Translations under genes and position numbers: made by a program
Shown here: positions 1-14,400 of the stretch, piece after piece
Layout: each line of letters starts with the position of its first letter
How positions within the stretch are numbered: the stretch's first letter is position 1
DNA from: Neospora caninum Liverpool
Taxonomy: Eukaryota; Apicomplexa; Conoidasida; Eucoccidiorida; Sarcocystidae
DNA length: 64,000 bases
Assembly: GCF_000208865.1 (NCBI RefSeq)
Contig: NC_018387.1
Span: 1,240,001 to 1,304,000 of the forward strand
Direction of reading: 5' to 3'
The notes under the pieces: generated by a model
The model's database searches: none
Told to the model about the DNA's origin: nothing
Seen by the model: only the letters and a program-made list of their open reading frames with translations

Positions 1-583
1 GACTTTTGCTCCGGTGACCCGCGAAAATCGACATGGCCGGCAGCGCCGGTATCGATACTCCTGCGAGGCCTGAGTGTTGGATTTGACGCAGACCTTCTCA
101 CCCGCGCTAACGCACGGCCGAGCAGAAGACGTGGAACAAGTGAGCTTTTTCTGTCTGAGGCCGAAGGCAGTCTTTTCGGCTCAGTCGCGATGGCCCTTGC
201 CGCTGTGTTCTGGAAGAACAGGGTCGGCGAAGTTTGTGGGGCCGAAGCTGGAGGAGGCCTCGAAAACTGCACATTTTTGCGTGTTTCCTTGCCTTTCTCA
301 AGTCTTCTTGAGGTATGAGAGGGCGTCGTTTCGCGTGCTTCTCGCTGTCATTTGCTTGAACCCTTCATGCGGGCCGGGCAAGCGCAAAGCTTTGGTGAAC
401 CTCCCCCGTTTCTCAGGTGGGGTTCTTGGAGCTCGCGGTTTCCTCGTTCGTTCCTTTTCCTGCGGCCGGATCTCGACGCGCGATGCAGGTGAACCCTCCA
501 GCCCCGCACACCGTCTCGTATGCCAGAGAAGCGGAACCTCCAAGGCAACTCGCCTGTTTGGTCCGTTCGTGCATGCTCCGTAA

Positions 584-3500
584 ATGGCGTCGTTTCCTCG
601 TCGTCTTCTTCCTTTTCTGGTTCTCTCTCTCTTTTTTCTTCTGAACTGGAGTCCTCCTTTGCTCGGACTCCCCCGGTCTGCCTATCCCCTGGAGACTGTC
701 ACACGCCTGTTTGAAGGCGCGCACGGAGCGCGGACGCAGGCGGCGGGGCTCGGTCCCCGCGTACCCGCCAGTGTCTCCTCGGGGCTGCCGTCCGCAGGCT
801 TCCTTCTCTCTTCGCGAGCGCGAAGCAACGCGAAAACGGCCGACTCGCCTCCTCACTGGCAGCCGCACGGCGTGCGAGTTCAGCGCGTCACGCGGAGAAC
901 TGGGGAGGCCGGAAAACGGGGAACTGGGATGCTCAAGGAAGAAGAATCGATACGGGGAAAGGTGGGAAGGAACTGCCAAGAAGAGGCAAAGGACAGGAAG
1001 CACAATCGCTTTCCGCACTATGATCTCCTGATGACTTCCTGTGTGCCTAACGCATTTCTTGGGGCCTCTGTGCTTGTAGGCCTAGAGTCGAGCGTCTTGC
1101 CGAAAACGCACCACCGCTCTCCCTCGTCTCGCAGTCTGTTTTTCGTTTCCCGCTCTTCTTCGCCCTTCGTTCGTAACGGCGTGGATGACCCGTCTGAGAC
1201 GTTTCCCGCCTTCTTACCTCCTCTGCCACGGTCTTCCTTCTGCATCCACAGCCCTAGCCGTTCCTTCCTTTCTTCCTTCCTCGGCGCTCTCCCCGCCACA
1301 TGGCGCGCCGAAGACGGCCTGCCTCGCTCTCCGCTTTGCACCGCTGGGAGCCACGCGGAGCCGCGACTCCGTCCACCTGGTCCTTCCTCCCCGAGCGAGT
1401 TTCTCGTTTCTCATCCTGCGCTGGTCCCCCGACTGGTGTGGAGCAAACCTGGCGCAGTCAGCGGCATGGGCGACGATCACGCCCGTCTTCTCGAGAAGTT
1501 TCAACAAGAATTCGCTCGGCTGCAAAGCATCCTTCCTGCGTCGCTGCCACCAGAGAGCCCCAGCGTTTCTGGGCCTTCGCCAGCGAATGCAGGGGGAGAG
1601 AAAAACCACGCAACCAAGGCAGGCAACGCAGCGGGAGAGAGGAAAGACGGAGGGACGAGAAGGGACGGAAAGCTGCCGACGGTCCAGGATCTCCTCGCGG
1701 AAGTCCAGCGAGAGGGCCACGTCCCGAAACGGGATCCAAAAGTTCTGAAAGAGCTGGAAGAAGTTATTGATGGTCTGTACAAGGACAGCGAAGCGTCAAA
1801 TGACAGCTTATTCAGTGTACGTACGATGGAGTGCGGCGCACACATACCCGTGTCCACGAACTGCATCTGAAAGAGCAGGCTGTTAATGTAGAACGACGTT
1901 CCTTGCGCGGGACCGGATAGGACAGATAAACGGTTTTCGCTGCGTCGGTTGTTTCCTCCTCCTTCAGTTCGCTTTTGCCACGAAACATGCAGACATGAAG
2001 AGATTCTCGACGTCGCCGTCTTCCGGCGTCCTTCTCTTCCCTGTTGTTGCAACTGTGGCAGGTCTCGTGATGCATGCTTGAAGGCCAGTGGAGGCATCCA
2101 GCTAGTGCCTAACAGCCTTTCTCGATCAGCGTGTGATGTGTTGTTCGCGAACCCCCCCACATCGGCAGCTGTACGGCGCGTGCACGCGGCGTAGATTCAC
2201 ACCTGCGAATCTTTCCTGGCGTTTGCGTCCGACTGGCGCTGCCTGAGTGTACAGACAGTACAGCCGCTTGCAGTCTCTTGTCTGGCATCTAAGGCGCTTG
2301 GCACCCATCGCCTGCGGGTCTCGTGTCTCTCCTGCAGCGCCTGACGAACCTCGTGAAATCTGGAGCATTTGGCGAGCGACTGCAAGAGGTCTACGAAGAG
2401 CAAGAGGTGAGAAGACAACGGAACCTTGTCTGGGAGAAGCCGTGCCGTTTGTGAGCCTGGGGGAATAAAGGCGCTGCCTGAAGCGCAGCACAATTTCTTC
2501 AGCATGTGCTCCGCGCCCTTCACCCCCGCGCACCTGTCTTGCTTTCAGTAGTCGAATGCACAAGACAGGAAACAACGGGATTTGATGTTTTTCCTCGCTT
2601 TGGTCTTTGCCTCACGCCGTGCTCTGGTCTGCTGGCGCCTCCCCCCTCGTTGGCTGTGTGCATTCGTTCGCAAAATAATTGAAGAAATTGGAAGAAGTCA
2701 CGTCGTCACCTGTGTATGAACCTCCACGTGTGAAACCCGTTTACAAGCACGCGTGTGTCTATTTCCAGGCAAATGCGTATGCACGGTTGGATGCAGTTTG
2801 CGGACAGGTGGCCGAATTTGTTTCATTTGCGCAGTTGCGACAGTTTCCGTTCTGTGCACCTCCCTTTGCGTTTTTCCTCGCTTGTCGCGGGCTGCGTCCC
2901 TGATCTGTCGCAGATGGTTTGGCCCGTGAACTTGGCTGCGGCTTCTTCGTTCCGTCCCCCCATGTGTTGCGTTTGTTTCGTTTCGGCTCTGCGTCTTCAT
3001 TTTGTTTCATGCCTACCCGTGTGAAGCTCCTGACCGGCGGCACGCAGTCTCCCACGTCTGTTTGTGTTTGCGTTCCTGCCGCCTGTTCTCCCCTCTGTAA
3101 CCTGTATAGAGGGATCAGAGCGAGGCGGAGGAGGCGCAGCGAAAGGTCGAGGCGACTGACGGCTTCAATCCCCACGATGTCGCCAAGGCCGTGCGGGAAG
3201 CGACGGCAAACCCGTCGGCGTTGAAGGTGGCGAGGGCGATCATGGCTGCAGGGAATATGCCCGAAGTTGCCCAAGGAGACGCGCCTGGCGCTGTCGGCGA
3301 GAGACGACACGCCGACGACGACGCGTCGCGAGCCGAGAGGGAGAAAGACGCCGAAGAGCAGAGGCTGCGGCGCGCGTCCGAACACTTTGCGGAAGCCCCC
3401 GAGAAGGCAGCCGGCGACATCAAGAACGAGGGCGATCTCTTCGACATCATCCGAGGCAGCACAAAACAATACCTCGAGGTGAGAGGAGGCGCAATGGAAA

Positions 3501-5754
3501 TCGGGGGCCTTCGAAATCCTGCTGGCGGCTGCTCGACAGGAGGAAACATCGGCCGTCAAAGTCGCGTAGAGGCGCTCTGACTGTCCTGGCGCTGAGGGAG
3601 CGATCCAGGTTTGTGTTGCTTTGCGAGAGAAACGGAGAGTTGGAGACCAGCGATAGATGGCAGCGGAAAAGGTTTCTCTCACTTGACTCCGAGTTTGTTT
3701 ATCAGGGGCCTCCGGCCTTGTCCAGCGTTACAGTTGTTCGTATGGCCGGCATATATATATATATATATATACCAGTATGCGTAAGCAGGTGTATGTACAC
3801 CCGTTGGTATCGACATGCACGCGGGCAAGAGAGGCGAAAGTGGAGAACACGCAGAGGAAGGCCTCTGTGGCGAAGATTGAACTTTGGTTTTTTGCTCGAC
3901 TTGCTAAACCAGGGACAAGTGTCTGGATGACACACCACCTCCTTGTGCGGCACAAGGCACAGCGACTGTTTGCATCACTCCCGCGAACTGAAATACATTC
4001 AGGTCTTAACTGCGTTTGGTTTGCGGTGTGTCATCGTTTTTTCTTAGCAACTGAATATGAAGCCGACGCCACCGGGCCAAACCCGAGTGGACGACAACAC
4101 GGTGTAAGACCACCTTGAAGACACATCCCTTCCGCCCGCTGTCCACGAGCGTTTGCGACCTGGAACGTCTCTCGTTTGCTGTCGGTTTTCCCTGGCACCT
4201 TGTGAAGCCGTTTTGTCGCACCGTTTCGGATTTTATGTTCTTTTCCTCTCTTGCACCAAGAGACCGGGACGCGCCGCGCCGCATTCCGAAGTCGCAGCTC
4301 CGGCCTGACGGGGGCGGCTTCCCCTGGACGCTGAATGCGTGTGTAGGAAGGAGCGGAATTGGAGCCCGTTGCCTGTCCATTCAAACATGTAGTTGAATGC
4401 ACGACTAACCAGCTGAAGAGTGGCGTACCGTAGGCGATCCTGTTCCGGCCCTACCCCCCGCGCCTCAGGGTGCTCGGGTTCCATATTTGGTGGTTGAAAC
4501 CAGTGTACAGAATACGCCGGCGCTTCCGTCCGTATGTGTGTCATAGCTTCGTCGGCATTCTTCCCACCTTGTGTCTGCTTCGGCCTTTCTTTTGCAGGAT
4601 CCACTGGAAAGAAGAAACCGACATTCTTCAAGTGTGGATTCCTCTGCCGCGCAGTGAGTCTCGCCGTGAAATGCGCTGCTCGGGACGCAGCCACGGGCGG
4701 CGAGTGATCTTTCTCTGCCCGTCGCGCTTTTCCTGTTCAGCCAGGCTGCTCTGCGTTCTTCCAGCCAGTCCCTACTTTGCCTCGAGCGCCCGCAGTTTGC
4801 ACTCCCCCTTTGCTTGCCTTCTGTGCCCAATGTGCATGCAGATTACATCCGGGAGAGCATCGACGTCTCCATGGCGAGGGCGCGCCTGCGCGTGTCCTGT
4901 CGAGTGGCCGGGGCCTCCACAGAAGGGAAACAGACAGAAGATACAATCACCATTGTCGATCGCCAGGTGAGTTGTCGGCCGGAGCTTCAGAGCTGGAGAC
5001 GTGTGATGTGCAGTACATTCGCCGGATCTTACCCGACCCTCGGACCCGTCATTCGCCGCCGAACACGCGTGCTCTTCCATGCAGGCAGCTACACAGAAGA
5101 TGAATGTGTGTGTCCTGCGGCCAACAGTGTACGAGGCTAGTGTTCACGACGTAGAATCGCATGCGCATCTTCCAGCGTTAGTCATCCGGAGGAAAGTGTG
5201 TGGCAAGACGTCTTTAAAAGTGCCGTTGAGTTACGCGCCGCAGTGAAGAAAAGGCAAAGTTCCCGACTCTGATTCGAGAGATACAAAGAGTCCGTGTGGA
5301 TGCGCGTTTACCTCAGATGAAGGGGTATATCGTCAGTGCGGATGCACACTGGACAATTGCGTCGTACCCTTTCAAGCGCCCCACTGGCCAGGAGGACGCG
5401 CAGAGACGCCAGCACTTTGTCCATGCAGTCGGTCCCAAACGAGCGGACTCGAGGAGCATCTGGGGTGGGCTTTTTGGTGAACCGCCAAGCAGAGAGGAAT
5501 GGATGTTGCAGAACGACGAAAGATACACGCAACTCGATGGCACCAAGCCTCCACCTCCTCACGTCCTGAAGGCTGTCCCCGAGCTTGACCAGCCAGAAGT
5601 GAAGAACTTTATTGAGGCTTTCAACAAAATGAGAGAGGAGGCAGCAAAGGAAGCGCAAGCGGGTGGCGAAAAGAGAGAAGAGGGGAAGAACGAAAATGGA
5701 ACAGAAACAGAGCTTCAGAGGGGGAACACAGTGGAGCGGTCGAGCAATGCCTAA
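584..5754 (+). CDS. CS-domain (p23/NudC-like) protein with signal-like leader
   Basis: Exons 584-1816, 2338-2406, 3110-3478, 4598-4653, 4842-4966 and 5317-5754. A 38-base exon at 4351-4388 is the only piece I found that restores phase between 3478 and 4598; it is weakly supported. This gives about 775 residues. The CS beta-sandwich is at about 568-690: it opens with HWKEETDILQVWIPLP, continues through the strand RARLRVSCRVAG, and ends with YIVSADAHWTIASYPF, the usual WxI closing strand. CS domains bind Hsp90 or act as NudC-type co-chaperones. The first ATG is followed by about 28 hydrophobic residues (RRLLPFLVLSLFFLLNW) and then a long Ser/Arg-rich stretch, which resembles a secretory or bipartite apicoplast leader. 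An in-frame ATG at 1466 (MGDDHARLLEK) is the alternative start if translation begins downstream. The part between leader and CS domain is polar and charged, with no recognised fold. Family certain; targeting and N-terminus uncertain. Confidence 0.72.
3751..3771. repeat. (AT)n microsatellite
   Basis: Uninterrupted AT dinucleotides in the intron after 3478 of the CS-domain gene. Confidence 0.95.
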
Positions 5755-8467
5755 GGTTTTCACTGCGACAAAATATAGATATGGCGAGAAAGAAGGGGAG
5801 AGGAGGAAAGAGACAGTAACTCAGACGAGCTCAAATGTCAACGAGAGATGTCACTTCGAATGATGAGGATCTCTCCTAGCTGTAATCATGGAGGAACCAG
5901 GACGAAGGGGACAAGCGGCAGCTAGGAATGAATGAGAGGCGAGTGTTGCCAATGATGATGCGTAGCGCTGCTTGTTGGATGCGGAATTCCTTCTATCCCG
6001 ACCTCCTACACACTTGTCTCTCATTGCTTCCAGTGAGCAGGCGTACGGTCTCTTGCGTTTTCTCTCTTTTGAGACCAGGACTCATACAGGTCGCCGTATC
6101 CGTGCATGTCTCCTGTGAGTACGACTCACATCACCTCCGTTTATTTGCGTTGCCCGTCCGATCTGATCCTTTAAGGCAATTAGGATGGCTCTCGTCTGAA
6201 CTCAAAAACCCCCGCCTTTAGTTGCCTCCTCCCCGTCTCCGGCGGAGCTTATCCCCGTACTTGCCACATGGATGTGTGCTCCGTTCCTGTGCCGTCGCTC
6301 CCTTCAATCCACTTCGCCTGTACAAGTTTTTTACTTCCAGCGCTGGGGCACGAGCAGTTTGTTCTCGCCACCGCTTGTAACGGTGATCCCAGGGTGCGCT
6401 TCCCAGTGCCGGTCATGGTGTCAGATTGTCCAAAGGTTTACAGAAAACGGAAGAAAGCGGACAACTGGTGAAAACCGGTGAACCACGTCACTGCCTACCA
6501 GAGACGCATACGCCTGACAACTGGCGGAGCTCGTGGGTCGGGTGCGGAGTTCGTTTTGCAGAAAGCCTGTTTGTCACCAAAGAGGCTAGAGAGTTTGATT
6601 TTGGACACGGGCGGGCCTCAAGAGAAGAGCATCGTAGAGGCTAAATGGCCTTGGCAAGTACACAAAAAAAATTCTTGTATCGAAAATCGCAGTGCGGTCT
6701 GCTCACGGGCGTACCCCCTCCAGGGGTCCCGTATGTATCGAACCACAACCACCGACGCATCCATACTTCGCACGCAACAGCGAAAAACACTTGGCCGTCA
6801 TTGAGAAATCGCGCACTTTCACGCGTAATCGCCACCAAACAACGCATGTGGCACTGGACCGGAGTGCTTCTCTCGTTTGCCGTTCCGCAGAAAGGCGAGT
6901 TCAATAAAAAGCGATACGTTCAACCAGCAGCAGTTTGAACGTAATGCCCAGAACGCCCAGGCAAGTGAGCTGACGCCCGGCCAAAAACGCGTTTTCCCTT
7001 CAGTCACATCCCACCTTCTGTCGCTGCTGCCTTCATGTGGTACTCTGAGCAGGTGACGCGCCGACAAACAGTTTTACACCACAATGCAGAGAAGCCGTTG
7101 CGCGGCATTCTTCCCTTTCCGTCTGTTTTCTGCTTGCTTGCGACTCGCATTATAAATCGAATCGCCACGAGTCGCCGCAAGGGACGAAAGAGATGGCGCA
7201 GAAGGAAACCAGAAACTGCACGTGCTTCGGTTCTGTTTTCTTCGTCTCAACGCAGTGGTTTGCGCAGCATACACACAAGGGAAGTGTGAGCGTTACATTC
7301 CAGCGGTGAGCCATCGGCTTAACAGGCAGAGCGTGGCCAACCGTAAATCCTTCTGTCGCGGCGTAAAAACACATGCTGAGTGAAACACAGTGCTAACTGG
7401 CCATCCTGTCCACTGCCTCTGCACTACATGCGAGCTACAACGTGGAAACGTCATCGCTTCTCGCCATCCCCACCCTCGAAGCAGAACACCACATTTTGCA
7501 CCGAAGCACCGGAAATGGACCTTCGTGCCAGCGCACGTGTCTACGATTCTGACTCCTCATCGATCATATCCGCATCGCAAAGTGCCCAATCTCGGGAAAG
7601 GCGACAAACGGAAGCTTCGAGGGCCCTCGTCGCGCACCTGCGAAACGCCAGCGCGTGCAGCCGAGCAGCCCCAGGCGGACAGATGGGGTGTACATACACC
7701 CGAACAAAACTCAGGTGTCCAGCGTGTTGCGTGTAGAGAGGCCTGAAGCCTCTTCCGCAGTCCTCGTCCCGCGACAGGCGGGAGAGCAACGACGGACGCG
7801 GCAAAGCAGAAAAGGCCTCTAACGTCCGAAGGAATTCGTGCTCCTTATCCCACAGATTCTCGTTCCCTGCCGGCGTGTCCGTGTATCGCTAGTTCTGACT
7901 ACTAGTCCTAGAACTGACGAGCGAACGCGTGGGCAACCGCGGCAATGCGACTGCAGTTTAGCAACTCGTCGGACTTCTCCCTGGGACGCCAGTGGATCCT
8001 AACTCGAACACCGTGGAGAGAAACAGCAGACGGTGGGGACACGCGGGAACCAACTCCCAGGGCGGAAAGAGGAACATAAATGTCCAACGCGAAATTAACA
8101 CCTAAAGTCATCACGCTTCTTCGGACCGTACATGGTCTTAGTCATCGCGAACGTCTTCCACCTGTGCCAGCTGCAGTGCAGCCTGGAAACAACACGCAAA
8201 GACGAAGAGCCCATGGATCCATGTGAAAGAGCATACGCCAGTGGAAACTGCTTTTAAGTGCTGTACGGCATCTTAAACCCGCTGCCACGTTAAGCCAACG
8301 CATCCTCTTGGCCTGTTAGTGTCGTCTTGTGTCGCGGAAAAGCAGGACTGCACGCCGTCGCGGTTTTACGCGTCTTTTCTTTCCGACCGGATGCGCATGC
8401 ACTGTGAAGCGTCAAAATGACGGACGAGGAACTTCAATTCTAGAACCCGTTCTACATCTGCTTGTCC
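5755..8467. other. Convergent intergenic region
   Basis: These 2.7 kb separate the 3' ends of the CS-domain gene and the SerB gene, which point at each other, so most of it should be the two 3' untranslated regions. I see no convincing coding exon, RNA gene or repeat array in it. Confidence 0.5.
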
Positions 8468-11400
8468 CTATCGCAGTTTACGCGTCGATGAAACCGAAAC
8501 CCGTTCCTTCGAGGCTCTGCATGTCCATACCTTTTCGCTGATGCCAAGGAGATGAACGAGGAGAAAGAGGTTCCTCTGATTCAGCTGATAGTTCGAGTTC
8601 TCCTTCACGCGCTTCTTTGCGCAGAACGCCACCCCCATTCCTACGAAAAGATCACAGGGTAATCACACAGCCACGATCACAACTCGCGCGCCTTCAGCGG
8701 CCGTCCACTTTCCCAGAGTCTCGGGTGGTGTGCGCATGAGGCCGAACGGCATAGAAGTGGAGTGAACTTCACGTGAACCACAAGGTTGCCGTAATGGAAC
8801 AAGAGATGTAACTTCTTCCCCGCAGTTTTCCGTTCCTCATGTATAAACAGGTGACAGACTCTGGAACGCATCTCCGCTTCACTCAATGGCCGCAATTTCC
8901 TGATTACCGGCATGAAGCAGAAGCGGAATGTCATTGGAGCCGTCGCCCACAGCAATGACTTGATCCACCTGCACTTGCTCGACTTCTGCTAGCATGCGCA
9001 TGAGCGACACTTTCCTTTGAGCTGTAACGACGGGTCCTTCCACTTCTCCTGTCACAGTTCCTGAGTTCGTACAGGAGAGAAACAGGACACACGGGCACTG
9101 CGACGAAACGAATTCGGTGCACACGTTCACCCCGAGTCGGCGGCAACACGCGGAAACAACAGGGGAACACCGCAAGAGAAGAGAAAGAAGGAGGAAATCA
9201 TGTCACACGAAACGCGAACAACAGAGGACGTAATGCACGCATCACACGAAGAGGCAAACCGCGAGGGCGCCAGCACGACAGACGGAACCGCGCACTGCAC
9301 AGACATCGAGAACAAAGACTGGAACTACAGAAATTCAGAGGTTTCCCTGGGGGAACGAACGACGGACACGCCTCCAGAAAAACGTTTCCACACAGAGAAG
9401 GGGCACCAAGACGCTGCGGCAGGGGGCGGCGGGACGAGAACGCGCTCCTAAGCGAGAGCTGGAGCGAAGCAAGGGTAGCGAGGGTCGTATTAGACAGCTT
9501 CTTTTTCGACTGAGACAACAGACGAAGACGAGGAACACCGTATGTGGAGAACGCGTACTCGGCGCCAGCCGAAACGATACGGGAGGTCGACACGATGAAG
9601 AAGTGGAGAGAGTTCAGTGAAAGGAAAGCCACCAGGAGGAACTGAAGGAAAGTCCAACCACGTAAGAGACAAAAAACGGAGCAGACGGCAGAGCGCGGCA
9701 ACGTAAGAAAGAGCAAGACGTGTGTCATCACCTGTACATGGATCAATCTGTAAATGGTTTGCGAAAGCATGGTGAAGCCTGAGAAGCTTTTTTATCCTCC
9801 TCGCAAAATACGTGAATCCTCCGCTGATGACCGCCAAGCGATATCCCAAGTGCCTCAGAATACGACAGAGGGCTGCTGCCCCAGGAGTCGGCGTCAGGCG
9901 TGCAGCCACAGCATCGAGCGCCGATCTGTACGTACACGGCAACACCGAGGACAGAACGGCACGGACCCCAGAGACCGCTGAAGAAGACAGGTTTCCCGAT
10001 CCACGAATTGCAGAACAAACTGCGATCGCCACGAAACGTGGAGAACCTGTCTCGTCTCTCCACGTTCCTCTGGCCACGCGTTTTCTCTCTCCTCTGCTTG
10101 GATGTGGACGAACCACAATCCCGTGAAGCTCGTATGCTTTTGCGGAGCGACCGCTGCAGCACCACGTATGGGTGGCTCTACTCTCCGTGGATGTGCAGAT
10201 TAGAAGGTTCGTTTCCAGATCTAATCCGCGATTTGCCGTGGTATGCGGCATGTCGATCGCGTGCTTTAGCAAACACAGTTAGCGAGGACTTCTTCCTAGG
10301 CTCGGTCGATCTGCTTCGGAGACAAAACTGTAGACCTCCATTCGCAGTTTGTCGAGAGCAAAAAGGGAGAGTCAAAAATCTGCGCCTGCCGGCGTGTGCC
10401 TCCAAGTGTTGCACTGGCAAGACTTGCGGATGCATCGGCTTACCGCTTGACGCCCTTCAGCATCTTGACGCGCTTCATGAGACTCGCGTGGAAGTCTAGG
10501 TGACCTTCCATGGCTGCCTGCGTGATCGCCGCGACTTCCTCCATCACACCGGCCTCTCTCGCCAGCTCGTCGATCACCTCTTCGCAGACCAGAGTTGAGT
10601 CCTGTTTCAAAGCATGTGCAAAACGTCAGCAGAGGATCACTCAGATGCACGCAGATGTCAACAGATGCAGACTTGCGATATCCACTCGCGCACCGAGTGG
10701 GCGACAGCGGCGGAAGGAGAAATTCGGAGTTTTGCGCGGTGCTCCACCACGCCAAAAGTGGTCAATACCACGAAGGCAACGGAGCAGGGTGCGTATACAG
10801 CGTCTTGAGAAGCATGTCCACGTGAAGACTCACCATGTCAAAAACAACAAGGCGCAGGCAATACCTCGATATGTCGTCAGCCTGCAGCGCGACATCCGCT
10901 CCAAAGTCTGCCATGACAGAGAACGGACAGACGCGGTGAGCGGACGATTCCCCAGAGTCCGCCGGACAACGTGTCAAAGAAGAAAGCGAAAGCAGTCAAG
11001 AAAAAAGGCGTACTCTCTGCACGTCGAACCCTCCACTACACGTGTGCACGATGTGTGCACAGACTCTCGAGGTAAAAAGCGCTAGACCAAATCCAAGCAC
11101 AGTCGTCCCTCATCGGCAGATCGCGTGCATAGTTGTCTATTTGCCCGCCCCCCCCGGATCGGCCACGTCTTCGCTCTTCAGCCACCGGAGTGAAAAACTG
11201 GAAGCCTCTGGGGAAAGGGCCCCAGAGGCAGATCCCGCGAGAACGAGAGAAACACGGCAGGCGGAAAACGAGAGAATATGGGAGAGAAACGTACTTGGGA
11301 CAAAAAAATTTGTGCTCACCTGAACAGACAGAGAGCAGCTGTTTCTTCACCTGCTGTACGTCCACCAGCGGTCCGATGGCCACACGGAGGCGAATCGCCT

Positions 11401-14400
11401 TGGCCACATTCATCGACAGTCTGTCGATCTCTGCGGGCACAGAGAGAGCACGAAACATCCCTCTCTTATCACAGGGCCCTCGTACAGCCGCCAACGCGCG
11501 GTTGAGGCGTGGCCGAAACACAAACCGATCAGAAAAAAATTTGGCTCCGCGTATACGCCACCAGACCACACTGAGCGACATAGGATCACGCGCATTCGAC
11601 TGACACACAAACACACAACCATATGCATATATATATATATGCAAATCGATATCTGCATGCGCGTGTCTACGCATGTGAAAAGAACCGTACACACCTATAC
11701 TTGAAGTGCATGCAGACCTCCATTCGCTCGACAGCCCACGCGTGTCGCCCCCCCGCCGTATATGCCTGTTTGAGTCCGTGTGTCCATATCTGTATCTTCG
11801 TCGCTATGTGGTGAAACAGCTCCTCAGCCACACGTGACGGGATTCTACAAAGATCCTGTTTACGCATGCGTTGCAGTTTTGGAGAATGGGGATTCCAGCC
11901 CGAACGCGGGTGCATGCGCCTGCGCTTCGCAGACCCCTTTGATTCCCTGTGTGGGGTTCTTCGTTTACCCTCAATGTTGATGAAGTTTTCGTAGAGCAGA
12001 GCAAAGATGTGGACGAGGAGCTGTGGAGACACCGACGGCTCTTCCATGACCACCAGATAGAACGACCGTTCACTTCCTTCTTGGTTCTCCGAGGCCTGCG
12101 CCTGCCTCCCGTCTTCACGGCGCCCTGGGCATCCCTCTCGCGCGCTTTCTCCCTCGCCACCGTCGCCAAGTCGCGTGCCGCCAGGTGGTGCGTTTCCCGC
12201 TTTTCCGGCGCCTCGTCCGTCGGGCGTCTGCGCGGCTGCGGCCTCGTCCCTTTCTCGTCCTTCTTCGTCTTCTTTGCTCCCCCGTTTTTCTTCTGGGGAA
12301 CACGAATGGACAGAAGAGAACGAGGTCGACGGGGACACAGGAATCCCCGGCGTGTACGGGAAGCAACTTCCGCCGGCGTTCGGCAGCTGAGGTATGAAAG
12401 ATGCCTTCAAACCGAGGCACGATGCCACAAACAGCACCTCTTTGACTGGGGACAGATGAAGAGGCGAGGGCGCTACCGAAAGCGACGCCGGCAGGCCGAG
12501 CGAGTGAGGGGAGACGCGCGGGAACAAGGACGCAGCAGACGAAACGCCCGCGCCTCCCGACGAGTTCGCAGTTGTCATTGCAGCTACGGCTGCGGCAGCC
12601 ACGTTCATCGAGGGAAGAGACGAATACGAATCGCTGCGACCGCTACCGGAGCTCGTCAGGCGATGCGGTGCACGCGTCGTCGACGACGGACTGAAGCGAG
12701 AACGAACAGGGACACCGCAACTTGGTTTTCCGAAGCGGCGCTCTTTGCGCGCGTGACACACTACACGCATAGACGCTTTTCCATCGACCTGTGTAGCTGG
12801 CTGAGACAGATAACGGTGTACAGAGAGAGCGGCGAAGACGCGAACGTCGAAACAGGTGGACAAGAAGATAAGTCTCCGTAAGGCAGCAGCCGTAGTCACG
12901 AAGTCCGCGAGACAGCGAGTGCACGGATATATATAGGCAGGCACAGATCTACAGATCTGGGAAGATGCAGTGAAGGCACTCGACCGAGAGGCAGATTCCC
13001 ACAGGCATCTCCACTTTTGCCGGCAAACGCTTTGAAGAACAACGAGAATACGGGGCAGTGAGTAGACGTAGAGAAGCGCTGGAGCATCGAATTCGAAGTC
13101 CACGGCCGCACTCGGAGCGTCGCGCAGCCTCTAACGCCACGCGGGGGGGGCTGCTCGGCTCGGCTGCCTGTCTTACCTCGTCCAGGACAGAGTCATTCCC
13201 AGGCAGATATGGTGATGAAGGTTCACCAGCTGCAGCGCCGCGATTCCACAAGACGCTGTGCCTCCGCGCGGGCCCCGAGCGGAAGCCGGTGTACACACGC
13301 CAGTGCTCCCGCCCCCAGATCGGCCTTGTTCGAACGGGCGGAGCGCCTCGATGAGTCTGCAGCATGAGGCGGCGCACAGCACACAGGCATCGACGGACGG
13401 CAAGGTTGGAAGAACACCGCGATTTATCACAGTCTCTGACGGGTTTCAAAATCACGCGTCAGCCACGTGGTTTCTGCGACGCTGGAGGTCCCCGGTGACG
13501 TGCACGCCGCCCCCGCCACTCCTTTTTCTACGGCGCAACCGTGGTCCGAACGCCTTCGCCTCTCCAGTCTCCGCGCGCTCCGCCAGCGCGACGGATTCGT
13601 TTCCTTGCGTCTCCACACCTGGAACACGGCTTCACCTTCGCACGCCCCAGAGAGCCACACTTCCCTCGTTTCTTCCCTGGTTTCGAGTGGTCGCTTTCGC
13701 CTACCGCCACAGCTGCGGAGTGGCGTCGTTGCTTCGGACTTGGCCGTAAACGCAAACGACGGCTCTGTCGACTCTGCGCTCCCCGCCGGTCCCGCCCGTG
13801 CTGCTCGCCACCGAGCAAGCTGAGGAAGTCACCCGCAAGGGGGTTCGATCTTCGGAGTCTCGCGGGAAGAGCCGGTCGAGAGGCGCGCTGAAAGGGTTCC
13901 TCGCCGCCGGTTTTTCTGTCCCTTCGTTGCATGCAGAAGCGGCGACCGTTTTACCAAACGAACTTGAAGCACCCGCCGCGTTCTTCGGGCTGCCTTGCGA
14001 CGCCAAAGATCCTGGTCTGTCCTCTGCTGCCTCGTCGCCCTCTCCGCGTCCGCCCGTCGCGTCGTCATGGGCCCCGACACGTGCTCTTCGCTCTGCTTTC
14101 TCCAGCGCTTCGATGGCGTCTCCGTTGAGATCTGACGTTCCCGCGATCCCCGTTCTGCCGTCTGGGACCTCGGCGCGTCGATCCTCTGGTCGCCTTTGAG
14201 AGGCTACCGGCCAAGCAGCTTCTCCGGCCTCTCGTCGCGGGTATGCCTCGCCGCCGGAGCTGTCCAGTCTCTGCTGCTCCCGGACCTCCTGCGTGTGCAA
14301 GTTTTCGACGTCCTGGGGCGCGAGACCGGCTGTACTTCCCATCCCTTTCTCGCTCTCTTCAGGGCTCTCGGCAGGCTGGCGAAGCTCAGCCAGCAAGGCC

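Noticed and set aside
11949..12881. 310-codon plus-strand frame
   Set aside because: It is the antisense shadow of SerB exon 12690-11969, whose minus-strand translation fits the ACT domain.
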